Shown here: one piece after another, positions 9,235 to 18,500 of the stretch
Layout of the letters: each line of letters starts with the position of its first letter
How positions within the stretch are numbered: the first letter of the stretch is position 1
Assembly: GCF_002554795.1 (NCBI RefSeq)
Contig: NZ_PDEQ01000002.1
Coordinates: 496,001-560,000 of the forward strand
Source: Longibacter salinarum
GTDB taxonomy: Bacteria; Bacteroidota; Rhodothermia; Rhodothermales; Salinibacteraceae
Length of the DNA: 64,000 bases
Reading direction: 5' to 3'
The notes under the pieces: model-generated
Databases searched by the model: none
What the model saw: the letters and a program-made list of their open reading frames with translations, nothing else
Told to the model about the DNA's origin: nothing
Made by a program: the position numbers and the translations under genes

Positions 9235-12200
9235 ATGAAGCTTACGGCTACACGGTGGCTATCGCTGATATGCCTCCTCCTCGTGCTTCCGGTGGCTCCC
9301 GCCCTCGGTCAGAGTACGACGGCGTCGATCACCGGATCGGTGGTTGATCAGTCTGGAGAAACGATTCCAGGTGCGAACGTCGTCGCCATCCACCAGCCGA
9401 CCGGCACGCAGTACGGAACGGCAACGAATGCACAGGGTCGGTTTTCGATTCTTAATATGCGCGTGGGAGGTCCGTACCTCGTACGCGCTTCTTTCGTCGG
9501 GTACCAGACGGTTGAGAAGACCGGCGTGATGCTCGACCTGAACGAGAAAGCAACCATTGACTTCCAGCTCCGCCCGAAGACGGAAGAGCTTGAAGGCGTG
9601 GAAGTGATCGCGGAGCGAGAGGGCGTCATCGACGCCAATCGCACCGGTGCTGCGACGAATATTCGTCAGGAGCAGATCGACGCGCTGCCGTCGATCAGCC
9701 GTAGCATCACGGATTACGCACGCCTCACGCCTCAGTACACTGGAGGTGGAAGCCTTGCCGGTAACAACGACCGGTACAACAGCATCTCGGTCGACGGCGC
9801 CACGCTCGACGACGTATTTGGCCTCGGCGATGCCGTGCCCGGCAGCCAGGCGGGAACGCAGCCGATCAGCCTCGACGCGATCGAGGAGTTTCAGATCGAC
9901 ATCGCCCCGTATGACGTTCGGAAGAGCGGCTTCACGGGTGGTCAAATCAACGCCGTCACGAAGAGTGGCTCCAACGAGTTCGAAGGACTCGTTCGCTACT
10001 TCGGTCGGAATGAGAGCTTCACCGGCGATCTTCAGGGCGAAGGTACAGGAGAGTTCAGCCGTCAGTACTTCATCGGCAACGTCGGCGGCCCAATTATCGA
10101 AGACGAGCTTTTCTTCTTCGTGAACGCGGAGTACGTCACGCAGAAGAATCCGCAGAACACGGGGATCGGGCCGGGACCGAATAATTTCCAGATCTCCGGT
10201 GTGGACACGCGAGACTACATCGACCAGGTCGCTGACATCTCGCAAAACGTCTATGGCTACAATCCTGGTGGAACATCCGTGATCTCGGAGAACCAGGATA
10301 GCTATAAGTTTCTGGCGAAGCTCGACTGGAACCTGAACGACAATAACCGCCTGACGCTTCGCCACAACTACGTGAAGGGTCTTGACGATAGTGGGCTTGG
10401 GCGAGGCGAGAACAGCTTCGATTTCTCGAGCCAGCTCTATCAGTTTTCGAGTGTGCAAAACTCGACGGTGCTCCAGCTCAACACGACGCTGGGTGACAAC
10501 ATGTTTAACGAGGCACGCGTCGTCTACACGCGCATTCGTGATTCGCGAGACATCGGCGACGAAACATTCTCCGATGTCACGCTCGTGCCGTCATCGGACT
10601 CACAGATCCAGCTAGGACCTGGCCGGTTCAATCAGGCGAACCGCCTCGATCAGGACCTTGTCGAAATCACCAACGACTTCTCGTACGTGCGTGGCAATCA
10701 TACCTTCACGCTCGGCACGAACAATCAGATCTGGAGCTTTAGCAACCTGTTCATCCAGGACTTCTACGGACAGTTTGAGTTTGAGCCGCTCGAGAGTGAT
10801 GGTGACCGTGTGATCTCGGCTCTGGACGCGTATGAGCGAGGTCAGCCGACCGTGTATCGTTACAGCTACGCCACGGAGGCAGCCGGCACGGAAAAACCGA
10901 TCGCCGAATTTACGGCCTTCCAGGTAGGACTCTACGCTCAGGATGAGTGGCAAGCACTTGAAAATCTACGCCTGACGTTCGGACTGCGTGCAGACATGCC
11001 GATCATCCCAGACAACCCAACGTTCAATCCAACAGCATACGAGGCGTTTGGGGTTAGCACATCGAGCGTTGCGACGGGGAATCCAATCTGGTCACCGCGC
11101 TTCGGCTTTAACTACAGCAACGACTACCTCGGTGAAGACTTCGAGACGCAGGTCCGAGGTGGTATCGGCCTGTTCGCCGGAGACCCACCATTTGTCTGGA
11201 TCTCGAACCAGTTCAGCAACACAGGGGCCGACTTTGTTCGCATCGAAGAGCGTTTTGGGTACGATGATTATTACGACGGCCCGAACGACACCCCTGGTCG
11301 TCGATTCGTCCCGACGGATCTCGGTGAGAACACGCGCGAGAAGCTTCCGCGTGCCGGTGACAACGCGCTGATTACCCCGGTTGCTACGACCGAGATCAAC
11401 GTGATTTCGGATGATTTCAAGTACCCGCAGGTCTTCCGGACCAACCTTGCGATTGACCAGCAGCTACCAAATGGCTTCGCTGTTACGCTTGAGGGACTCT
11501 ATTCCAGCACGGTGAATGGCGTCACCTTCACCAACCTCAATTACGAGCAGACGGACGAATCGAAGTACGGTCGTCCGATTTACGGCCAGACGGTGAGCCC
11601 CCGGTTCACGAACGCCCTTCTTCTCAAGAATACAAACAAGGGCTACTCATACAGCGGGACGATTCAGCTTCAGCGCCAGGTGCGTGAAGGCCTGAGCGGG
11701 TCGCTCTCGTATACACTCAACGAAGCTCGCTCGGTAAATACCGGCTCCTCGAGCCGTGCGATCTCTAACTGGCAGTTCAACGAGAACGTGGACGTGAATA
11801 ACCCGCGTCTCGGTCGGACGGATCAGGCCCTGCGTCACCGTGTGCTCGGTACGCTGAACTATCGTCTGGAGTACTTGGATCGCTTCGCTACGACCGTTGG
11901 CCTAATTTACGATGGTCGCTCCGGACAGCCGTTTAGCTGGATTTACGCCGGTAATGCCAATGGCGACACGCAGAGCTTTAACGATCTCGTGTACGTTCCC
12001 GAGGGGCCGAACGATGTTGTTCTCGAGTCGGAGAACTGGGAGTCGATGAACGCCTTCATCAATGCCTGGGATGGCCTTGATGATTACCGTGGCGGCTTTA
12101 CAAAGCGAAACATCGACATGGGTCCCTGGAGCCATCAGATCGATCTGCAGATTTCGCAAAACATCGTGACGTATCAACAGCAGAAGCTGGAGATTACAGC

Positions 12201-12480
12201 CACGATGGAGAACGTCCTGAACTGGATCAACGACGACTGGGGCCGTCAGCAGTTCGTGCAGTTCCAGAACAGTGTTGCCTGGGACTTCAGCGGCTACGTT
12301 GAATCGGCGGATGTCGGAAGTGAACTCGGTGGCCGCATCCTTACGCAAGATGACGTTGGCAAGCCGATCGTTAGCTTCGACGAGTCGAATCTTCAGGAAA
12401 CGGCTTCGGATGAGCTTTTCCAGACGTCGAACATCGGGTCGCGCTGGCAGGTGCAGCTTGGCCTACGCTACACGTTCTAA
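9235..12480 (+). CDS. Oar-like TonB-dependent outer-membrane receptor (paralogue 2)
   Basis: 1081-residue outer-membrane receptor. ATG 9235 is chosen because it gives a clean signal peptide (MKLTATRW, hydrophobic core, PALGQ); an upstream in-frame ATG at 9172 would add 21 residues ahead of it. Domain order is CarboxypepD_reg (GSVVDQSGETIPGANVVAIH, GRFSILNMRVGGPY), plug (NIRQEQIDALPS, SLAGNNDRYNSISVDGATL, GFTGGQINAVTKSGSNEFEG), and a beta-barrel ending in LGLRYTF. The N-terminal third closely tracks the receptor at 4883-8488, whereas barrel loops differ, which suggests tandem duplication and different ligand specificity. The OB-fold lipoproteins and endonuclease I follow on the same strand. 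Confidence 0.93.
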   Translation: MKLTATRWLSLICLLLVLPVAPALGQSTTASITGSVVDQSGETIPGANVVAIHQPTGTQYGTATNAQGRFSILNMRVGGPYLVRASFVGYQTVEKTGVMLDLNEKATIDFQLRPKTEELEGVEVIAEREGVIDANRTGAATNIRQEQIDALPSISRSITDYARLTPQYTGGGSLAGNNDRYNSISVDGATLDDVFGLGDAVPGSQAGTQPISLDAIEEFQIDIAPYDVRKSGFTGGQINAVTKSGSNEFEGLVRYFGRNESFTGDLQGEGTGEFSRQYFIGNVGGPIIEDELFFFVNAEYVTQKNPQNTGIGPGPNNFQISGVDTRDYIDQVADISQNVYGYNPGGTSVISENQDSYKFLAKLDWNLNDNNRLTLRHNYVKGLDDSGLGRGENSFDFSSQLYQFSSVQNSTVLQLNTTLGDNMFNEARVVYTRIRDSRDIGDETFSDVTLVPSSDSQIQLGPGRFNQANRLDQDLVEITNDFSYVRGNHTFTLGTNNQIWSFSNLFIQDFYGQFEFEPLESDGDRVISALDAYERGQPTVYRYSYATEAAGTEKPIAEFTAFQVGLYAQDEWQALENLRLTFGLRADMPIIPDNPTFNPTAYEAFGVSTSSVATGNPIWSPRFGFNYSNDYLGEDFETQVRGGIGLFAGDPPFVWISNQFSNTGADFVRIEERFGYDDYYDGPNDTPGRRFVPTDLGENTREKLPRAGDNALITPVATTEINVISDDFKYPQVFRTNLAIDQQLPNGFAVTLEGLYSSTVNGVTFTNLNYEQTDESKYGRPIYGQTVSPRFTNALLLKNTNKGYSYSGTIQLQRQVREGLSGSLSYTLNEARSVNTGSSSRAISNWQFNENVDVNNPRLGRTDQALRHRVLGTLNYRLEYLDRFATTVGLIYDGRSGQPFSWIYAGNANGDTQSFNDLVYVPEGPNDVVLESENWESMNAFINAWDGLDDYRGGFTKRNIDMGPWSHQIDLQISQNIVTYQQQKLEITATMENVLNWINDDWGRQQFVQFQNSVAWDFSGYVESADVGSELGGRILTQDDVGKPIVSFDESNLQETASDELFQTSNIGSRWQVQLGLRYTF

Positions 12481-12495
12481 CGCAGCCGCCGCCGC

Positions 12496-12522
12496 GCCTG
12501 CCCCGTTTTTTTCGGGGTGGGC
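12496..12522 (+). terminator. GC hairpin with poly-T loop after receptor 2
   Basis: A 10-bp stem (12496-12505 with 12513-12522, two G-U pairs) encloses a loop of seven T residues and starts 16 bases after the receptor stop. There is no T-run after the stem, so it may act as an RNA-stabilising or partial terminating hairpin that lets the lipoprotein genes be transcribed at a lower level. Confidence 0.4.
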
Positions 12523-12609
12523 TCGGCTGGCTTGATGCACTGCACCGGCTGCGGTACCCCAACCGTAGCACATGACTCCCTAACGTTGCTACAACGCTCT
12601 ACTAACCCT

Positions 12610-13653
12610 ATGTATCGATTGCGAACGCTTTTCTTCTCGATTCTGACGCTCGTCGCGTTCAGCCTTACGGCGTGCGACAGCGGCACGGCGCCCGGACAGG
12701 AATCCGGACCGGGAGCGCCGACTCTATCCATCTCAAGCAGCACAGTCGCAGCACCGGAGATTGACACGACGATCTCCTTCGACGTGGAACTCCGAAACCC
12801 GATCGGCGCAGAGGTCACGGCCGAACTTATTTACGCCGCCGGTGCTAGCTCGGCGGGACCGGAAGATCTTGGGTTTTCGACGGACGGGCTCCCGCAAATT
12901 GGTGATGCTTTCGTCGTCGAGACGCTCACGTTCCCGGCGGGGACAACTGACGACGTCACCCGGACGTTCACGTACAACATTCTCGACACCCTCGACGCAG
13001 AAGCACGAGAATCGGCCTTCTTTGCCCTGCAGAACGTTTCTTCACCAGAGCAGATTGCAGTCGGCAACAACCAGATCGAGGTTTCCATCGGATTTCGCCC
13101 CATTCGGGAGATTCGGCAGTTCGACGATGGACGGACCGTTGCTGCCAATGGCATTGTGACGCGCTATGACGATCGAAATGTTTACTTCCAAGACGAGACA
13201 GCCGGCATCGTCGCGTTCGAATTTGCCGGCGAAATCGCTGACGGGACGAGCATTGGCGACGAGATTGTCGTGAACGGAGAGCTCGGTGAGTTCAACGGTC
13301 TCCGCCAGGTTGGTCCGACGGTGAACAGCTTCTCAGTGATATCCACCGGCAATGATCTCCCCGATCCGCTCAACGTCACGATCGACGATATCACGAGCGC
13401 GGGCGAAAGCTACGAAGGTCGTCTTGTGCGCGTCGAGAACATCACGACGAATGCGCAGGGCACCTTCTCGTCGGGTACTACCTACGAGGCGACCGACGCA
13501 AGCGGCTCCATGGCCTTCCGGGTTCAGGGAAGCAGTCCTGTGGGCGGCGCCGACGTCCCGAGTGGCGAGTTCACGTTTGAGGGAGTTGTTGGTGAGTTCC
13601 AGGGCGAATATCAACTCCTTCCGCTTCGCGAGACCGACATCATCACGCAGTAG
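12610..13653 (+). CDS. Secreted lipoprotein with Calx-beta-like and OB-fold (DUF5689-like) domains
   Basis: 347-residue lipoprotein. ATG 12610 gives a signal peptide with lipobox LTAC. The first part (about residues 35-155) is a Calx-beta/cadherin-like beta-sandwich (LSISSSTVAAPEIDTTISF). The second (about 160-345) is an OB-fold module as found beside bacterial extracellular nucleases (GIVTRYDDRNVYFQDETAG, GELGEFNGLRQVGPT, LLPLRETDI). OB folds of this class bind oligonucleotides or sugars; I infer a substrate-binding role at the outer membrane and see no catalytic motif. The module is nearly duplicated in the next gene. The gene sits 129 bases behind a TonB receptor and is followed by a hairpin at 13664. 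Confidence 0.85.
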   Translation: MYRLRTLFFSILTLVAFSLTACDSGTAPGQESGPGAPTLSISSSTVAAPEIDTTISFDVELRNPIGAEVTAELIYAAGASSAGPEDLGFSTDGLPQIGDAFVVETLTFPAGTTDDVTRTFTYNILDTLDAEARESAFFALQNVSSPEQIAVGNNQIEVSIGFRPIREIRQFDDGRTVAANGIVTRYDDRNVYFQDETAGIVAFEFAGEIADGTSIGDEIVVNGELGEFNGLRQVGPTVNSFSVISTGNDLPDPLNVTIDDITSAGESYEGRLVRVENITTNAQGTFSSGTTYEATDASGSMAFRVQGSSPVGGADVPSGEFTFEGVVGEFQGEYQLLPLRETDIITQ

Positions 13654-13663
13654 CTCGCATGGC

Positions 13664-13693
13664 GCGGAGGCCTCGCCTCGGTGAGGCCTCCGC
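13664..13693 (+). terminator. Strong hairpin between the two OB-fold lipoprotein genes
   Basis: An 11-bp perfect stem (GCGGAGGCCTC with its complement; 13664-13674 and 13683-13693) with an 8-base loop. No T-run follows, so it is more likely a processing or stability structure than a full terminator. Confidence 0.45.
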
Positions 13694-13740
13694 TGCCTTC
13701 GCGGCATGACCCCAAGCGCATCCCCCGTCAGACTCTATTT

Positions 13741-15354
13741 ATGATCTGCAAGCCTATGCTACGGTTTCTTTCTATCCCTTTTGCGCTCCTGCTTTTTGCA
13801 GCGGTGCTCGCCGGATGCGACAGCAATTCCGGCATTCCGTCCGACGTCGGCGACGACTCTACCATTGCGTTCGCCAAAGAAAGCGATACGGCTCCAGAAG
13901 ATACGTCCACGTACTCGGTTGACGTTGTCGTCAATGATCCAGGGTACAAGGAATTGACGGTCGATGTCGTTCTGTCCCAGGCCAGCACAATTGATCCCTC
14001 GGAGATTGAGCTCCCGGAGAACACGACGCTGTCGTTCCCGAAGAGCACGACCGGCGGGGAATCGAAAACGTTCACGTTTGAGGTCGTTGATGATGATACG
14101 TTCCTGGAAGGGGATGAAACCATCATTCTCGAACTCCAAAACGCAACAGGCGCGTCAACGGACGAGGTTCTGTCGACATTTACGCTGACGGTAACGGAGG
14201 ATGATGTTACTCTCACGACCATGGAAGCGAAGGCCCTTCCGGAAGGCGAGCGAGCGATCGTTGATGGGATTGTGACCCGCGTCGAGAGCGACGGCTTTTA
14301 TCTCCAAGACGACACCGGCGCGTTGTTCGTCTTCGACAGCTCCATTTCAAGTGAGGTCACTCAAGGCGACGAGGTTCGTGTCGATGGCTCGACAACATAC
14401 TTCAGCGGTCTCTTTCAGATCGAAAGCGTTGGAACGGATGGCCTGACGGCTCTTTCTTCTGGAAATAGTCTGCCGGATGTTCAGGTCGTAACGCTTGGAG
14501 AACTCGAGAGCAATGGCGAAGAATATGAAAGCGAGTTGATCCGCGTCGAAGGATTCGATATTGACGACGGTGGGGATGCAACGTTCGCCGGCGGGTCCAA
14601 CTACCCGGTTAGCAACACCTCTGGTTCGCTCACTCTCCGGATTCCAGGCGGCTCCGAACTTGAGGGAGACCCGATTCCTGCTACGGCCAATTTCCAGGGC
14701 GTACTCGGCCAGTTTAACAACTTTGGCGAGCCGGATGATAACACCGGCTACCAGCTGCTCGGCCTCCTTGATTCTGACGTACAGGACGCCAGTGCTCCAG
14801 CTATTACTATTGCTGAGGCTCGGGCAGCCAGCGACGGTACAAACGTCATAGTGGAGGGCATCATCACGCGCTACGATGGTGAAAATGTGTTCTTCCAGGA
14901 CGATACCGCTGGCATTGTGGCCTTTGAGTTTGATGGTAATATCGCCTCAGGTACAGCAATCGGCGATGAGCTCCGTGTTGAAGGCGAAGTTGGTGAATTC
15001 AACGGCCTCCGTCAGGTCGGACCAACCATAACCAGTTTCGAAGTGCTCTCGAGCAACAACACACTGCCAACGCCGGTTGATGCCACCATCAACGAAATCA
15101 CGAGCGATGGCGAAGCGTACGAAGGCGAGTTAGTGCGCGTCACCGGTCTCTCAGTGGATGCCACAGGTACATTTTCGGGAGGCACAACGTATACCGCGAC
15201 CGACGCGTCAGGTAGCATGGCCTTCCGTATCCAGGGCGATAGCTTCTACGCGGGTGAATCTGTTCCAGGACAGCCCTTCACCTTTCAGGGCGTAGTCGGA
15301 GAGTATCAGGGCGCTTATCAGCTCCTTCCGCTTCGCGACGGCGATCTGCAGTAA
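13741..15354 (+). CDS. Secreted lipoprotein with Calx-beta domain and two OB-fold modules
   Basis: 537 residues from ATG 13741 (ATG 13756 is equally possible). The signal peptide ends in LAGC. A Calx-beta domain follows (TIAFAKESDTAPEDTSTYSV ... DDDTFLEGDETIILEL). Two OB-fold modules come next. The first spans about residues 160-345 (GIVTRVESDGFYLQDDTGA), the second about 355-537 (GIITRYDGENVFFQDDTAG, GEFNGLRQVGPT). The second is clearly homologous to the single OB module of the preceding gene, with long identical stretches (TAGIVAFEF, GEFNGLRQVGPT, TDASGSMAFR, YQLLPLR), so one arose from the other. Predicted to lie on the cell surface or periplasmic face and bind nucleic acid or glycan; no catalytic residues seen. 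A strong terminator follows. Confidence 0.85.
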   Translation: MICKPMLRFLSIPFALLLFAAVLAGCDSNSGIPSDVGDDSTIAFAKESDTAPEDTSTYSVDVVVNDPGYKELTVDVVLSQASTIDPSEIELPENTTLSFPKSTTGGESKTFTFEVVDDDTFLEGDETIILELQNATGASTDEVLSTFTLTVTEDDVTLTTMEAKALPEGERAIVDGIVTRVESDGFYLQDDTGALFVFDSSISSEVTQGDEVRVDGSTTYFSGLFQIESVGTDGLTALSSGNSLPDVQVVTLGELESNGEEYESELIRVEGFDIDDGGDATFAGGSNYPVSNTSGSLTLRIPGGSELEGDPIPATANFQGVLGQFNNFGEPDDNTGYQLLGLLDSDVQDASAPAITIAEARAASDGTNVIVEGIITRYDGENVFFQDDTAGIVAFEFDGNIASGTAIGDELRVEGEVGEFNGLRQVGPTITSFEVLSSNNTLPTPVDATINEITSDGEAYEGELVRVTGLSVDATGTFSGGTTYTATDASGSMAFRIQGDSFYAGESVPGQPFTFQGVVGEYQGAYQLLPLRDGDLQ

Positions 15355-15420
15355 GCCGGTAGGTAGCTGATTTGAGAGCGCACAGTCTGGCCAAAACGGC
15401 GGAGGCTGTGAGAAATCACC

Positions 15421-15459
15421 GAACGGAGACGGTTTTCTAACCGTCTCCGTTCGTTTTTT
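15421..15459 (+). terminator. Intrinsic terminator after OB-fold lipoprotein
   Basis: A perfect 14-bp stem (15421-15434 with 15439-15452), TTCT loop, then G and six T residues. It separates the lipoprotein pair from the endonuclease gene. Confidence 0.93.
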
Positions 15460-15543
15460 GATATTCGTACCTGTACGTTACGGAGCGTGGCCAGACGTAG
15501 ATCTGCCGCGTCCATACATTCGTCTCCTCGTATTTGCTTTTTT

Positions 15544-18500
15544 ATGCGAACGCAACCGCTACTACGCTTTCTCACGTTCCTGGCGCTATTGGTCGTTGCC
15601 AGCACATCGGGCACAGTCGCCCAGTCAGTGGTCACGATTGCTGAGGCGCGGAGCCAGGGTGTCGATGCGACGGTGACGGTGGAAGGGACGGTGACCCGTG
15701 CCTTCGGTTCGTTCGTCCGCCTTCAAGATGATAGCGGTACGACGGGAGCGAGTGCTCTCGTCATCCGCCAGACCAGCGGGCCGTTCAACACAGATGTGAC
15801 TAGTGGTGTCATCACGGCAGGCACGCAGCTCCAGGTGACCGGTACGCTGTCCGAGTTTAATGGACTGCTACAAATCAATGAGAGCGACCTGGGTGATTAC
15901 CAGGTGTTAGGTCAGGGATCCGTTCCAGCCCCCCAGTCTGTGTCGATTGATGACTTGGCGTCAGCCGGAGAGGATTACGAATCGGAACTGGTGTCCATTT
16001 CGAGCCTCAGTTTTCAAAGCGCGAGTGGCGTCTTTGCGAATGGCGAAGACTACACTGTTGTAGGAGAAACAGGATCATTCCCATTCCGCGTTCAACAAGC
16101 GGATGAGACGCAACTCGCCGGCACTACAATTCCGGCAGGTGCGTTCGAATATGAAGGCGTCGTTGGTCAGTTTATCAATGATTATCAGTTGATTCCGGTA
16201 CTGGAAAGCGACGTGCAGTCGTCTCGCTCATTCCGGTTCAATCGCATTTTTGCCAACGTCGAAGAAGGGACGGGTACGGTATCGGTTGACGTTTCCGCCC
16301 TTAACGTGGCAGATGGCGAGACCGTATCCGTTACCGTAGACGCTGGAGCGGGGAGCACGGCTGAGGTGGGTACGGATGTAACCGGCCTGACGGTACCCCA
16401 AACGCTGACATTTACAGATGCGGACCCTGCGCCACAGTCCATTTCAGTTAATGTCTCTGACGATACGGAAACGGAGGGGCTCGAGCGCCTGGAACTCGTT
16501 CTCTCGTCCGCGGATGGTGCCATTGCGGTGCCTGGTCGGTTTACGATTTGGATTCGTGACGACGCAACGGCGCAGGGGACCGTCGCTAGTGGGGAGACGG
16601 GTGATATACTGGTCGAGACTCTTCAGGCTACATTTGGGTCGGCACCGACACTCGGATACGACATCGCTCGGGATTCGCTCTACCGTACCATCTACAACGA
16701 CGGTGGCATCGTAGAGGGCATTTACACTGGTTTTCAGGCAACGGTCGATCCGAACGGAGGTGATGCCAGTCAGCAGGCCGGTGATGATGGAGTGAATACG
16801 GAGCACATCTGGCCGCGTAGTCAGGGAGCAGAGGAGGAGCCGGCGCTGAGCGACATGCACATCCTGGCACCGGCCTTCGGGAGTGTTAACTCCGCGCGAA
16901 GCAACTACGCGTATGGTGAGATTCCGAATACGGAGACAGACACGTGGTTCTTTGAGGATCAGTCGCAATCCACCATCCCGGCGTCGAATATCGACGCGTG
17001 GAGTGAGCTTGACGATAGTCCCACCCGAACCGACCGGCGGTTTGAGCCGCGCGAGGCTGTAAAGGGTGATGTGGCACGAGCCGCCTTCTACTTCGTCACG
17101 ATGTATCCCAATCGCGCGAACCTGCAGTTTTACGAGCAGCAGCGAGAGACACTGTTTCAGTGGCACCAAGACGACCCCGTCGATGCGGCAGAGGTCCGCC
17201 GTAACATCATCCAGGCCAGTTACCAGGGTAATAAGGTGAACCCGTTTATCGTCGATCCTACGCTGATCGACCGGGCTTACTTCAGTGGTGGGGGTTCGCC
17301 GTCGCCGACGGTTATTTCCATTCGTGAGGCTCGACAGCTAGGCGGGGGAGCGACCGTAACAGTCGAAGGTACCGTTACTCGTCTAACAGATGATGGGCCG
17401 TACATCCAGGATGCCACGGCCGGCCTCTACGTATTCGAGTCACAGGGGGCGTTCGGGAGCGATCTTGGCAACACCATCCAGGTCGGCACGGAGCTCTGCG
17501 TTACGGGTTCGTTAGAATACTACAACGGACTCCTCGAGCTCACGGATGTGGCTGACGGTCAGTATGAGGCTGTCTCACAGGGAAATACGCTTCCGACTCC
17601 ACCGGTCGTCACGCTGAGTGATATCGTCTCGAACGGTGAGGACTATGAGGCTGAACTTGTTCGCGTTGAAGATATTCAGATCGAGGCCAACGGGGACGCA
17701 ACGTTTCAGGCAAGCACAAATTATGCGGTCACCGATGCCTCTCTTGGGACCCCCACAGACGCCGTTTCGATGCGCATTCCGGATGGATCACCGCTTGTCG
17801 GCGTCGAAATTCCCGTCACCACCACGTTTGCCGGTGCGCTTGGGCAGTTTAATGGGGAAGGCTTCGAAAGCGACGAACCAGACACTGGTTATCAACTTCT
17901 TGGATTAGCTACGAGCGATCTACAGGGTGCAGGGGGGACGATCCCCGACGAAACAAAGCTAGATGTGTCACTCTCTTTCGGAAGTACAGGGGAGACGGCC
18001 AGTTATCGTCTCGTCGGCCTTGCTGGACAAGTTGATCGGTCGATCGCTACGACCCTGTCCGGAGCACCAGAAGTTTCTTGGACGGCATTCCACGATACGG
18101 GTGCGTCGCAGGACTACCTGCAAACGTACGATGGTTCTGATACGTTCAACTTCAGGCCGGGGCGAGGATTCTGGCTTCTTAGCACGAGCGATTGGACCGT
18201 GTCCGAAACGGTGTCGAACGTCAATGTCTCGAATAACACGACCACGGTCCCGCTTCATGACGGATGGAATATCATCTCGAACCCGCTTCCGCTAGACGTT
18301 TCCTGGAGTGCGGTCGTTAGCGCGAATGGCGGTTCCCTGCAACCGATTTGGCAATGGGACGGGAGCTTCCAGCAGACAGCATCATTTACGGCTGCAACCG
18401 GAGGGGAAGCGTTTTACTTCCTGAACGACCAGGGTTTAACCGAACTAACGATTCCGACCGGGGCTTCCTCGACCCCCACTACACTTGCGACACACAGTAT

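Noticed and set aside
9259-10458. 399-codon minus-strand frame
   Set aside because: Antisense to the second Oar-like receptor; translation is rich in Arg/Val/Asp with no domain, as expected for the reverse frame of a high-GC gene.
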